42,500 nucleotides of DNA, taken from assembly GCF_964340395.1 (NCBI RefSeq), contig NC_135567.1:15445306-15487805 (forward strand), given 5' to 3'. Of the stretch, positions 1 to 32,114 are shown in pieces. Within the stretch, counting starts at the first letter, position 1, and each line of letters begins with the position of its first letter. The notes beneath the pieces are model-generated. The model did no database searches. It was not told the DNA's origin and worked only from the letters and a program-made list of their open reading frames with translations. The stretch comes from Glandiceps talaboti. Taxonomy: Eukaryota > Hemichordata > Enteropneusta > Spengelidae. A program made the translations under genes and the position numbers.

Positions 1-2
1 TG

Positions 3-20502
<20,500 letters not shown>

Positions 20503-20610
20503 CGATAAAGTAAGTCATGTGTTTCCATAGTAACCAATTATTTATTTCCTTATTGTGTGTTTTGGTCGAAGTTTAACTCTAATAAAGTGATTTATAGTCA
20601 AAAATATATA
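20503..20610 (+). other. Putative short 3' UTR
   Basis: AATAAA at 20581-20586 lies about 80 bases after the stop and is followed by GTGATTTATAG. This is a plausible poly(A) signal, but AATAAA words are common in this AT-rich DNA. Confidence 0.4.
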
Positions 20611-20920
20611 CAATTAGACACAAGAGATTTGCCCTTGCAATACTGTTTCCATGGTAACAAATTCCATGTGTTTTGTCAATGTAATCTAATTTGCTGAATT
20701 TATCATTTAAATCAACATTGTTATTATCATGAAAGCATTGCCATGGTAACAAGCAATAATTGCAAAACGAATCACTTAAACCAATGTCACAAAGTGCTGT
20801 AGACATTTCTGTGGCAACACAATATGGTTTCATTTTTCCATTTATCTGAGCGTGTTAAAGATTTGTTGCCATTATTAAGAACATATATTTGTGAGAACTT
20901 GTCCTGCTTCCATGGCAACC
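20521..20920 (+). promoter_or_regulatory. Cluster of X-box-like words (CCATGGTAAC)
   Basis: GTTTCCATAGTAAC (20521), GTTTCCATGGTAAC (20645), ATTGCCATGGTAAC (20737) and GCTTCCATGGCAAC (20906) resemble the RFX X-box imperfect palindrome GTTNCC-AT-GGNAAC. They may be relics of a degenerate repeat. Function is inferred only. Confidence 0.35.
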
Positions 20921-21067
20921 TTTTAACATCAAATTCTGTGTTAATGGAATGGGGAATCGTTATCAAAGAAATTATGGAAAGGTTGGCTTTACTTTACATT
21001 TTGTATGCCCTAATTAATTTCAATAATGTATTCGTTTTGAGACTTTAGTATTGATTAAACTGTATAA

Positions 21068-21428
21068 GGCCAAAAAATAAAAAAGAAAGATTGTTTCTGG
21101 TCATGACAGGTTGTTTTCAAAAAATAGTGAGATGATGCGATTTTTTTTTTTTAATTCTCAACAAACCTGTCAATCAATCTACTATTTATGGCAGTTTCTA
21201 TTCTTTTTATTTAATACTTTAGAAAAAAGTGTGTATGTGGGGCAGAAATCATTTGCTTGTTCATGATTGGCTCTGTATTTATCTTCACAGAAGTAGGGAA
21301 GGTTATATTTGTGTTTCCCCACGATTCTGCAGACTGCATGGGCTGGACAAACATGAAAAAAAAACGATGTGAGGGTATTTAAGTGATGCATGTGCTGACC
21401 AGAAACAATTCTTTTTTTTTATCTGGCC
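21068..21428. mobile_element. Second Harbinger-like MITE (361 bp)
   Basis: The terminal inverted repeats are about 35 bp: GGCCAAAAAATAAAAAAG...ATTGTTTCTGGTCA on the left, and TGACCAGAAACAATTC...TCTGGCC on the right. Flanks are TAA (left) and TCA (right), compatible with a decayed TWA target. The interior is unrelated to family A and contains no gene. Confidence 0.8.
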
Positions 21429-22283
21429 TCATCCATATGGCCACTTTAATTAAATGTTTCGTACATAAGTGCTGCAATATAATTTACGCCCAGATACTAA
21501 CTTCTGCTATCCCCATCTTTAAGAGTTATAATGAAATATTTTTTCCCTCTGATCCTGGCGTAGAGGGTGTTTATAATTACAATTATTTCACTGGATTTAA
21601 TATAAGGTCGGTCAGGTCGTGACGTTCGTAAAAATAAAAAACTACCGTACCTGCACATTTTATCGTTTTAATTACATGTTTTGTTGATATTCTACCATTT
21701 TTAGGTTAACCCTTTCATGACTAGAGACGAGTTTCATATAATAAGGGGACCCAATTTATATGAATATTTTCATAATTACAATAATATTACTTTATTAGGA
21801 AGTAACATTTCTTTAATTCCAGTCTAAAATGAAGTTGATATATGCCAAAAACTTACATAAAACAAGAATTTTGTCCAAACAATAATGGCGGGAATGTTTT
21901 CAGTATTGAAGGGGTTAATGAACCGGGTTTGAAAAGAAATCATGTGGGTTGAATCATAATAAAACTCACTCTCAATAGACCTAAATGTGGCATTATAATG
22001 TTACATCTTGATATATGTACACATGGGGTCAAAGGTTACATGGGGGTCAAAGGTTGTCAGGTGTACGTGTATGTGTACATGCATACGATGGCACCCAACC
22101 CGTCCTATATTCTAAAAAGGTAAACTGATATTTGGTCATCCGTGATATTTAAATGCTTACCAACCAAAGCAGGTCAGGTTAAAGTCATTCTTTCAATGTC
22201 ACAGGAAATATATAAATATAGATGTACTCATAGGCGTACCGAGATTTTGCTTGGGTTCGTCACACTTTGAAGTACTTCTATAA
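21429..22283. other. Unassigned AT-rich intergenic DNA
   Basis: No gene recognised. A small duplicated GGGGTCAAAGGTTACATG-like word occurs at about 22025 and 22043. Confidence 0.7.
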
Positions 22284-22646
22284 GGCGTATAAACAAAATT
22301 GTGTGGTTCTGTTTATATTCAATTTTAAAATAGGTGGGGTAGGTAGATATTTTATCTTATTTTTTATATATTTTTTTGTCATAAGTGAGTGTCTAGTTCA
22401 GGAAGTTATGTTTTCTGTTGTTTTCCATATGGTCTCTCTGTTATTGGTTTCTTCTCATCAGAAGAACAGTTTTATATTGTCTTTTTCAGTTGATGTCAGT
22501 TTCCGCATACACTATTTCTTGTGAGACTTCACAATTTTCGCGATTTTCTTATTTTTTTCTCAAATATGTAAAAAACCAAGTTTAGGGTCGGCGTGAAAAG
22601 CTAGGTGGAGTCGGTAACCGTAACCAAACAACGTTTTTATTTGGCC
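22284..22646 (-). mobile_element. Family A MITE, copy 5 (reverse)
   Basis: It starts GGCGTATAAACAAAATTGTG and ends AACAACGTTTTTATTTGGCC, with TAA directly on both sides. The interior is in reverse orientation: AATAGGTGGGGTAGGTAG early, TTTAGGGTCGGCGTGAAAAG late. Confidence 0.85.
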
Positions 22647-22707
22647 TAATGTAGAATATTATAATTTTCAGTTTTTGATTTTAAGGTGTGGACCTAAAAT
22701 CAACATC

Positions 22708-22970
22708 TCGCAAGAAATAGTGAATGCCGAAACTGACAGCAACTTAAAAAGACAACATAAAACTGTTCTTCCAACCTGTAATGGCTGTACATCTGATGAG
22801 AAGAAACCAATACCACAGAGACCATATGGAAAACAACGGAAAACATATCTACCTGAACTAGACACTCACATATGAAAAAAAATATATATAAAAAATGAAA
22901 TAAAAAATCTACCTACCCCACCTATTCTAAAATTGAGGGTAATCGGAACCACACAATTTTTTAGTAGACC
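22708..22970 (+). mobile_element. Family A MITE, 5'-truncated copy 6
   Basis: It carries AAGAAATAGTGAATGCCG, TGTAATGGCTGTACATCTG and CTATTCTAAAATTGAGGG, ending ATTTTTTAGTAGACC followed by TTA. It lies 60 bases from copy 5 in the opposite orientation, forming a broken palindrome. Confidence 0.83.
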
Positions 22971-24221
22971 TTACGACAATTCTACTAAAGTTTTATAAAC
23001 TCAAGTGTTTTTCTGAGTGACTTGTGAAATTTCTGCCCACAAGCAGTTGTCATTGTTTGAATGATCAAAGTGTGTTTTTCAACAAAAACCGTCCACGGAG
23101 GGGGTATAGCAAAGTAAATAGAAGACTTTCCAACATGCATATATTAATATTTCATGAATATTCATATGAAGACAATGGAGGATTACTTTGCAACCAATCA
23201 GGTTCCACATTACAACTACTTCATGTTACCTGGATAGTGATTGGATGATGTCAAAACTGTATCATTTGGTAATATTTACTTTGTGGCCAACATGGCTATT
23301 TTATATAATTGTCTACATTGACAACAGAATTATACCAACGACAATATTTATATTCAAATTAGTTTACAATTTTCCAATTTTGGACAAAACGTTTGAAATC
23401 TAAACAGAGACCAAAACAGAGTCTGATAGTTCTTAAAATTGATGTCTTATATATAATTTTTGGGTAACCATGGTAACAAAAACAAAATGGACTAAAATTA
23501 ACATTTTTCTGTTTACAGTTTTTGGATCATTTTCTGCATATTATTTTGAAGGGAAAGATAAAAGTTTTGGTTTTTGGAAAATGCCCATAAATGTAAACAC
23601 CATGCACAAATCGGTTCTCTGTCTGAGGTCGTGACCCCAATATGTAGCTTATCTTTTGTGGTGGTATTTATTTTCTTTTATCAGTGAAACTTTCAAGTAC
23701 GGCTGATAAAAAGTTGGTATAAGTGTGTACCTTGTGGATGTATGAGGTTTGTAACAGCTATCGTAAACGTCACAAGATTAGAATGAACTCTGTATGCACC
23801 TATTCTCATCACCGCGAATCTCGTCGTATGCACGTACGGCTCACCGCCGTTACAAGGTCTCATTGTAGCGAGACAGATAAACACAAAGATTTACGAGTTA
23901 GGTGCACACCCAGAATTAACAGCAAAGTTATGGGTGTGTTTAACAAAACTTCCACATGTTAAACTATAAAAGCCCAAACTGCAATTTTCAAATAAACTCT
24001 AATATCGTTATAAACTTTTGTTCCAAACAGTGGAGCAAAAAAGTAACAAGTACTTGAATTTTTTGACTCCACACTGTTACTTCATTCTGGTTTAGTAAAC
24101 AGGGTTACTATCCATTCAGACTTCCGAGTGTGTGACATGGAATGTTGAGGTCGTTGACTATCTGAAAGAGTTTGTAAAATATTCAACAACGTCCTGTATA
24201 AAACTGGGAATACCACTAAAT
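22971..24221. other. Intergenic; CpG-rich patch at 23700-23960
   Basis: No gene recognised. A GTAACCATGGTAAC palindrome lies at 23464. Between about 23750 and 23890 CpG density rises sharply (CACCGCGAATCTCGTCG, CACGTACGGCTCACCGCCG), unlike its surroundings. A 79-codon Arg/His-rich frame (23723-23962) crosses it, but I cannot assign it. Confidence 0.6.
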
Positions 24222-25066
24222 GTCCCCCTCTCTGTTACCAGGGTTCTAAAACCTTAGTAAAAACACTGAATGTATAGGAAACTATAAATTTTTATCAGAT
24301 TTCACCCTCTCTGTTACCAGGGTTCTAAAACCTTAGTAAAAACACTGAATGTATAGGAAACTATAAATTTTTACCAGATTTCACCCTCTCTGTTACCAGG
24401 GTAAAAATACTGAATGTATAGGAAACTATAAATTTTACCAGATTTCACCCTCTCTGTTACCAGGGTTCTAAAACCTTAGTAAAAACACTGAATGTATAGG
24501 AAACTATAAATTTTTACCAGATTTCACCCTCTCTGTTACCAGGGTAAAAATACTGAATGTATAGGAAATTGTAAATTTTACCAGATTTTACCCTGTCTGT
24601 TACCAGGGTTCTAAAACCTTAGTAAAAACACTGAATGTATAGGAAACTGTAAATTTTACCAGATTTCACCCTCTCTGTTACCAGGGTTGTAAAAACACAC
24701 TGAATGTATAGGAAACTGTCAATTTTACCAGATTTCACCCGCTCTGTTACCAGGGTTCTAAAATCTTAGTAAAAACACTGAATGTATAGGAAACTGTAAA
24801 TTTTACCAGATTTCACCCTCTCTGTTACCAGGGTTCTAAAATCTTAGTAAAAACACTGAATGTATAGGAAACTGTAAATTTTACCAGATTTCACCCTCCC
24901 TCAGTTACCAGGGTTCTAGAACCTTAGTAATAACACTGAATGTATAGGAATTTCATCCTCTCTGTTACCAGGGTTCTAAAACCTTAGTCCTTAGTAAAAA
25001 TACTGAATGTATAGGAATTCCATCCTCTCTGTTACCAGGGTTCTAAAACCTTAGTAATAATATTGA
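24222..25066. repeat. Tandem array of family G, about 11 copies
   Basis: Units of about 64-82 bp: CTCTCTGTTACCAGGG, TTCTAAAACCTTAGTAAAAA, CACTGAATGTATAGGAAACT, TAAATTTTTACCAGATTTCA. Short units lack the TTCTAAAACCTTAG sub-block. One inverted solitary copy is at 4373-4495. Confidence 0.96.
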
Positions 25067-25309
25067 AAACCACACCAAAAAAACTCAGGACTAAATATGT
25101 GTCAGGAAAACCATATATTTATATAAACGTCAGATATTGATTAAGCAACCCTGCCACTATTTTTTTGATTAATTTGAGATTGATTGACAACAAATAACTG
25201 TGTTATCTCTGTAACTGCTCAACTGCAATGTACGAAAATAATTCAGCGTACTATATTAAAGTAGCAACCAAGCTATAACGTTAAGTAACCATAGCGATAA
25301 TGTTATTTA
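25067..25309. other. Unassigned intergenic DNA
   Basis: AT-rich; nothing recognised. Confidence 0.6.
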
Positions 25310-26195
25310 TTTTCGTAATTTATCACCTTTTTGCTAGAGTGACTGCAATAGTTTCATCTCAGCTTGGCAGTGTCTCATGATTTACAATATATAAATCACT
25401 GTATGTACGCTTGCCATGTAGAGACAAAATCACAACTTTTTTAGTAAAATATCGTTTAGTAACCATAGCGATGTTACATATTTTCCTGATTTATCACCTT
25501 TGCTAAACTGATACTAGTAAATCTTAGTTAAATTACGCTACCCTATGCGTGTTCTGAGTGATGCTGAGGAGGTGAGATTTCTATGTACTAATCTGACAGT
25601 ATTTTTAGTTTCATCTTAACTTACATGTAGTTCTACCTCTGAACTTACAACATATAAATCACACATACAATGTGAATATTTGCATTCTCTCTGTAGTAGA
25701 TACAGCTAAAATGATGTAGGCTTGGTGTTTTTCTCATGGGACATTACAGCTAATACATCATTGTGGCTGTAATGTCCCATGAGTGAAACACCAAGCCGTC
25801 ATCATTTTAGCTGTAACCTGACTATTTTCTGACAACAACTGAAGACCTGAGAGATTTGCATGTACATTTCTGATTAATAGCTTCATCTCAGATTGGTTAT
25901 AACCCCTCAACTTAATACAAATAAATCACCTTGTGTGTAGGAGAACTATCACAGATTCAATAAAGTTACGAGACTATATATATTCCAGAGCACAGCTGAG
26001 GAGCTGTTAGATTTGTATGTACTTTTCTGATTGTAGTTTTCATCTCAGCTGTAGTGATACCTTTAAACTTACAACATATCAATCATGCATACAATGTCTG
26101 AATATTTTCAATCGTTCTCTAGAAGAAAACCTGACTATTTTCTGACGAGGAATGAGGGGGGTTAAATTTTCATGTACTTTTCTGACTCAATTTGA
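25310..26195. repeat. Degenerate long tandem repeat, 4 units
   Basis: TTTCATCTCAGC-like words at about 25354, 25610, 25884 and 26038 are each followed by a CTTACAACATATAAATCA-like word and by CTGACTATTTTCTGA-type sequence. The second unit is interrupted by the hairpin element at 25701-25815. Confidence 0.78.
25701..25815. mobile_element. 115-bp hairpin MITE (TA target)
   Basis: The arms are 25701-25750 and 25766-25815, 50 bp each and complementary at 46 of 50 positions, with a 15-base loop. The ends are TA|CAGCTAAAATGATG and CATCATTTTAGCTG|TA. It sits inside one unit of the 25310-26195 repeat. The sister unit at 26111-26147 runs straight through the site without it, so this is an insertion with a TA target duplication (Tc1/mariner-like pattern). 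Confidence 0.88.
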
Positions 26196-26197
26196 AG

Positions 26198-26247
26198 GTC
26201 GGGTCGGGTACCCAGAGGAACCAAATAATTATTTTTTTTGCTTTAGT
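26198..26247 (-). mobile_element. Family A MITE fragment
   Basis: AAGGTCGGGTCGGGTACCC and GGAACCAAATAATTATTTTT match one end of family A in reverse orientation; the rest is absent. Confidence 0.6.
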
Positions 26248-27061
26248 TGTAACTGAACTTAAAACATTTAGAATTTGAAATAAAATAAATTAAATGAATT
26301 AAAATTTGAGTTTAATTAATTTTAGTTTAATAAACCGGTATTTTATATAGTTAGAAATGCATAAGGAACTTGTGAGACAGTCCGAATAAATAGATGTAAT
26401 CTGATGTTTCGAATACATGGTTATATCAACATTTTTAACCAAAATGATAAATTTTACTAAAATTTTGATTTAAAAGTTTCAATATAGAACAAAAAAATTC
26501 AGCTCTTATTCTGTCATGGAAACACCAGTGGGTAAAATAATTCATTTCAATCATCGTAGAATAACATTGAAACAGTTATCATCTTTGGCATTTTGCCAGG
26601 AACAAAGCAAACCCCTATTTCACAATCAGACAGTCCTATCTCTTTATATAGAACAATAGGATCAAACCATTTATCTGGTGAAGTGGGGGTGGATAGTTAG
26701 TTCAAGTTGTCCTTATAGTTCATTGCACTCTATATTTTGTGTTTCAGCGTAGATTATGCTGGCAACAGACTTTGTAACCAGACACATAAAATTTTACGAT
26801 ATGCTATCACAATAGTGACTAATAATATGGTAAATTTTACGATATGGCTGTTATTTTGCAAGTGGCAATATAATAATGTAAGAGAAGCATCATTTTGTAA
26901 CAGTCTAGTAATTTCGTAAAGACAGTGTCCTCATAAATTGTCGTTTATGTAAATGTGTCGTCATTGATACGATACATGTAGTCCTTCACTATATCGTCAT
27001 TCATAGTACGATAGTTCATCTCTGTATCACTCAAAATCTAGCATTTTTGTATAATCATCAA
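26248..27061. other. Unassigned intergenic DNA
   Basis: AT-rich, with short scattered ACGATA(T/C) words at 26930-27070. No gene recognised. Confidence 0.65.
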
Positions 27062-27142
27062 TACGATATTGTGTGTGTGCGTGTCTGTGTCTGTCTGTGT
27101 CTGTGCATGTGTCTGTGTGTGTGTCTGTGTGTGTGTCTGTTA
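27062..27142. repeat. GT/TCTG microsatellite
   Basis: About 80 bases of alternating GTGT and TCTGTG. Confidence 0.95.
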
Positions 27143-27810
27143 TTATCTTATTGGCATTTTCGTAAAACAATCGTACAATAGTTTTTCATCATGTCACTAT
27201 CTATAGATGTTTTGCAAAAGATATTTTCCCAAATATCCTGAATTGTCAAATATAACAGAGTACGTCAACTTTGCAAGCTAATAGCTTCAGGCCACCACAC
27301 ACGTCAGTTAAGGCAGCTGTTGTGTTGAGTTTAATAGAAGCAAAGAAAGCATCTCTTTGTACCCATAGTAGTCCAAAGTGAACCTTGAAATGTATGTAGT
27401 ACAACTACCACGCCCACCAAACAAAGAATCCTCAACATGGTCATCAAAAAATGTGTGAATCGACATTTATCACTAACTAGCTATAATCATAGTCACACGT
27501 AGTGCACTAATGATGTGTGTCCAAAGTTGGGCTATCTATTGTGTTCAAGGTCATTCAAGGTCAAGCCATTCAAACTTGATCTTAGTTACACTCATATGTT
27601 CTCTGATTTATACTCCCGTCGAGGTCCTTGTCAACTTTGATACAGATTTGACACAAATACTTCCAATCTAGTCTGGATGCCAACGTGGTCTCTAACCCTG
27701 TTTGTCAAACTGATTTGGTCATAACCAAAAAGTTGTTCACATAAATGAGTAAACCCCAACTGTTAGAATGACGTAAACAGTGTATAAGTAGCATCCTGAG
27801 TTGACAAATA
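27143..27810. other. Unassigned intergenic DNA
   Basis: No gene or repeat recognised. Confidence 0.65.
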
Positions 27811-28106
27811 TACCATATTTGGACATAAATATACCATATTTGGACATAATGTAAATACCTCAATAAACAATAACTTATCATTAGGTAGAATTCTGTGATT
27901 ACCATATTTGTACATTATGTAAATGCCCCAATAAACAATAACTTATCATCGGTTAGAATTCTGTGATTACCATATTTGGACATTAAGTAAATGCCCCCAA
28001 TAAACACTAACTTATCATTGGGTAGAATTCTGTGATTACCATATTTAGACATTATGTAAATGCCCCAATAAACAATAACTTATCATTGGTTAGAATTCTG
28101 TGATTA
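27811..28106. repeat. 68-69-bp tandem repeat, 4 copies plus a short one
   Basis: TACCATATTT starts at 27811, 27832, 27900, 27968 and 28037. Units contain GTAAATGCCCCAATAAACAA and TTATCATTGGTTAGAATTCT. Confidence 0.96.
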
Positions 28107-28149
28107 ATTAACAAAGACATGATGTTAATAATGTTGAATTTTATAAAAG

Positions 28150-28192
28150 AAAAAAACAAAATAAATACCCAATCCTCATCAATATGGCCACA
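28150..28192 (-). mobile_element. Fragment of the 38.6-kb foldback element
   Basis: AATAAATACCCAATCCTCAT and AATATGGCCAC match the outer end of the foldback element at 38571-38920. Confidence 0.6.
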
Positions 28193-29214
28193 TTACATGT
28201 AATAGAGCTTCACATGGTTGAATTTGATTTTAAAAAAATTCAATAACATAAGTGTTCCTCTGCTTTATTTTTTGTGAAACTATTTAATTTCGACTTTGTA
28301 TTGTATACCTTTAGGCCAATCAAAATATGCATCAAAATATGCATCATTTATTAAAAATTAAACCTTTAGTGACCTCAATACTTTTTTTACAAAATTTTGC
28401 CAAAATATGCATTATAACTTTCCAAATTGGAATTTTTGGCATTTTCAAAATACCTTTCACAGTTGACTTTGAGCACCCCTAGCTTATTAGCTGAAAGTCA
28501 AGGGCATAGTAGTGTGTCAACTGCGTTGATGACAATCAGTGTCAGGAGAGTTCCTGAAGGCTGTTTCATTTACAATCAGTACCCCCCTCCGTACAACCTA
28601 TTCAGTATCTCACCACATGTCCTATTCACTTGATCGTATTTTTCCAAACTTGTATTTTTTGTGTATGTACCAGCAAATACCTTCCTGGTAGAACGAGGTT
28701 TTAAAATTGAATTGTTCATTGAATACTTCTACTCCAAAATGAATTTTATTTGCATCAATTTTTTTCAAAAGACGAAAATTTTTGTTCCTTAAAATTAGTC
28801 GGGAAATTTTGTAATGAAAAATTTAAATGAATGGTCCCTATCATGTTGTAAGACATTTGTGAATGAATTCTCACTTTGATAAGTGTACATCATAGCTCCA
28901 GCATGTAACAACTCTGGTCCCTGAAACATAATTTCTCAGTTGACCATGGCAGTAAGGTCGTTATTATCAAGTGTGCATGACTGCCACTCAATTATGCCAG
29001 TATAGATGAAGGATATAGCAACCTTCCCTACCAAGTTGAATGCATGACATGCATGACATTCATGACACACATACAAAACATTGTGGTTTATTTAGTAGTT
29101 GTACGATTAAAGAATAAGTTAGGGAGAAGACTGTGTAGAGTTCACGCATAATTGATTTATGCACTACCATTCTCTACTTGTTGTTTGTTTGTTTGTTTTT
29201 TTTGTTAAAGTGTC
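28193..29214. other. Unassigned intergenic DNA
   Basis: AT-rich. Short GCATGACAT direct repeats occur at about 29040-29065. No gene recognised. Confidence 0.65.
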
Positions 29215-29850
29215 CATTGTGGACTTATCAAACTATACCATGCACCCCTCAAATATGGACTAGCCATGAATATTTGGACTAATCCATTATCGGGTAGAGA
29301 TTGTGAGAGAACGTAACAAGTTTTGATTTGAATTCTTGGAGTGAAAGTTAATAAGAGAGACACCCAACCACCCTTCTGGTGAAATAGACTAGTCCAATAT
29401 CAGGGTTATTCCATTTTAGGTTGGTAAAGGACAATAATTTGATTATCCAGTACAGGGCAGTCTAGATAGTGTAAGATCCTAGCAAGCTTTGAAAATTAAC
29501 TTAATTCTCACATATCCGAGGTATGACGCAGTCGAAAACAGGGTTATTCCATTTTTAGGTTGGTAAAGGCCAATACTTTGATTATCCATCATATGGTAGA
29601 TAATGGTGGAGTGTGAAAGATTCAAGCAAGGTTTGAAAGTTTAAGTTACTTCTAACATGTGAATAAAGTTGCACACCTGGCTACAACCCCTCTGCTGAAG
29701 TAGACTAATCCAAAGACAAGGTCGTTCCATCTTTGGTAGGGGAAGATCAACTTGATTCAAAGCAGTATGTAGTAGTTAGTTCTCCATGTATGGTGATGTT
29801 TTGAAAGTTTGAAATATTTGGGTTGACACATCGGTGAAGTTTCTTTCTGA
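29215..29850. repeat. Very degenerate tandem repeat (about 130-150 bp)
   Basis: (C/A)AGGGTTATTCCATTTTAGG, TTGGTAAAGG(A/C)CAATA and AGCAAG(C/G)TTTGAAA recur about four times with many differences. Confidence 0.7.
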
Positions 29851-30259
29851 AATTTAGGTCAGCCTGTTCCCATATTCATGTCACTTTCTGTTTATTATCA
29901 AAGAAGACATCCATTGTGGGATTGATTGCGATAGACATGTGTACTGTAACTTGAGTACGACACAAAATTTCAGAAATCCCAGCAATGTAAGTGATGCTTC
30001 TCTCATCTAAATCGAACACTTCTTGTTACTGCACACCATTACCCAGCAGTTCATTAAATGTCACAAAATATTATTTTCCCAAAATAAATTTCAGTTAGCT
30101 GTTTTATTTTAGACAAAACAAGTAGCATATTTGTTGAAACAGAGATTTCCAGGTTCTAAAATTGTTAGGGTCGTAATATTTTTAGAGAATTAAAAGAATT
30201 TGACTTGTTTGTTTTTTCAGTAACCAGGTTCATATACAGCCATGCTTCAGTTTAAGTAC

Positions 30260-30720
30260 AGTGACCTAAAACTTCCCGCCAAAAAATTACTAAACAAATT
30301 TTCTGTTTTTCTGTCGCTCTTTGAAATACTATAAATTTATTTTACTATTTTTAGACTGAAGTCATAGAAATTATTCTTGTTATCAGGATGTACGCCCCAA
30401 AAATAAGTCAAATACAGAAAAAAATACAACTTTCCCTCCATATTTTATGTTTTTCTGAAAACTTTTTGAAACATCGACAGTTTCATTTAGATTTAGATTA
30501 CAGAAATTGTGCTTGTTATAAGATTTTCTGTCTTAATTACTGGATTTTTGTCCAGGATGCAGTTGAATTTTTTTTTTTAATGTAACTTTCCCGCCAAAAC
30601 ATCTTCAGAACAAATTCATTCTTTTCTGTAACTTTTTTAAACATAACAAATTTATTTTAGATTGAAATTATCAGAAGTATCCTTATTTATTAAAAAGTTA
30701 TTTAAAAATACCAATTTTTG
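30260..30720. repeat. Diverged repeat units with TTCCCGCCAAAA
   Basis: ACTTCCCGCCAAAAA at 30270 and ACTTTCCCGCCAAAAC at 30585, with a decayed unit between, share TTTTTCTGT, TTATTTTA and AGACTGAAGT-like blocks. The unit resembles the TTTCCCGCC array at 15.4-15.8 kb. Confidence 0.6.
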
Positions 30721-31021
30721 GTTGAGACTTTGATACATGTATATTTTCAGAAACGACAACAAAATAGCAGCTGTGTCCTTTCTGGTGTCAAGTGTAGACA
30801 TTGTAGCCATTTAAATTATTTCTGATTTATGTATTGAAGTTTCCTGTAAACAAGTATGCAAATTTGTCTGAGCTCTGCTATGACCATAAATCACCATCAC
30901 TGTCACCCTTCACTCTGTTTACAATGAGATACAGTGTATCAAGTTACATGTGTGTTTAGTCTGCTGTCAGTGTCTGCATTTTCTCTGTGTTGCAAAAGTT
31001 GAAAAAGTACTTTTGATCAAA

Positions 31022-31269
31022 TAGGGAACTTGCAATCCAGACTGAGCATGCTCAGATGCAAAGGACTATGAGATTATCTGTGGTTATCATAATACCTAAT
31101 CTGGAGCTACTGATAAAATTAACTTCCCACAATTGTCAGGGTAACTATGAATTGATTATTTGTGGTTACAAACAATGCATCAATAATGTTTACAATACTA
31201 ATTAATTAGTATTTATTATCACATTTCCCACGATGCAACATTCAAAATGGCGGGTTTGCAAGTTCCCTA
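31022..31269. mobile_element. MITE family B, copy 1
   Basis: The termini TAGGGAACTTGCAA and TTGCAAGTTCCCTA are perfect 14-bp inverted repeats if the outer TA is counted as target duplication plus GGGAACTTGCAA. It is about 248 bp and closely matches 32115-32364. No coding capacity. Confidence 0.85.
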
Positions 31270-31359
31270 TTGATGGACTCCAAATACAGCCCCAGACTTT
31301 AATAAAATGCACAAATCAGGGGTTGATTAACATAATAGCTAAGTTATGGTTATCATGTT

Positions 31360-31629
31360 CAGGGGTGAACAAATCCACTGGTCCTGGGTCCGGGACTAGC
31401 GATTTTTTTGGGCGGACCACACAAATTTTACTTTGTCTGGTCCATCGGACCAGTACCTTACTGTTAATAACTATGTTAAAACGTCATCTGAATATACAGA
31501 TTCATAGGCAAGATTTAATGTTTCACATTAGCGGAACCTGGGACCATTAATTCTTTCAGCAGGACCACTGGATTTTTTAAGGCACTGGTCCAGGGACCAC
31601 CAGTTCACAAAATGATTTGTTCACCCCTG
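31360..31629. mobile_element. hAT-like MITE, 270 bp
   Basis: The perfect 16-bp ends are CAGGGGTGAACAAATC and GATTTGTTCACCCCTG, flanked on both sides by ATGTT (31355-31359 and 31630-31634). CAGGGGTG...CCCCTG termini are typical of hAT elements. The 5-bp flanking match is shorter than the usual 8-bp duplication. The interior holds CTGGTCC/GGACCAG words in both orientations. Confidence 0.8.
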
Positions 31630-31749
31630 ATGTTTATTAGACTAAGGACCTATTGCATCCTTATCATAAACATACTAAGACCATTCAGTTGATAACCCAG
31701 CTGAGTCGTAATGGTTGTACACTGTAATCAAGCCTGTGTTAACTACCGT

Positions 31750-31995
31750 TTTCAAAATTAGCCGAGGTTGAATATTTCACATAACATTTATAATACATTT
31801 CTAGACGAGGCAGAATACTTCACATTACATTGATACATTTGTAGACGAGGGTGAATTCTTCACATTACATAATACATTTGTAGACAGGTTGAATACTTCA
31901 CATTGCATGATACATTTGTAGACAGGTTGTAGACGAAGCAGAATACTTCACATTACATAATACATTTGTAGATGAGGTTGAATACTTTCTTGATC
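31750..31995. repeat. About 40-50-bp tandem repeat, 5 copies
   Basis: GAATACTTCACATTACAT, TACATTTGTAGACGAGG and variants recur five times with small indels. Confidence 0.9.
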
Positions 31996-32114
31996 CCATG
32001 AACATTAGACATGTTCTCAGCCCATTGACCTACAAGCTACAAGCTAGCTGAAGTGTCATTATTGTATATCCACCAAGTAGGATATGCATAGCTGTGATAT
32101 CAGAAAATATCCAC

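Noticed and set aside
20824-21048. 74-codon frame downstream of the stop as a further exon or gene
   Set aside because: No recognisable domain, no convincing splice or start context, and it overlaps the X-box-like repeats.
31233-31550. 105-codon + strand frame
   Set aside because: It runs through the end of MITE B1 and the hAT-like element; no domain is recognisable.
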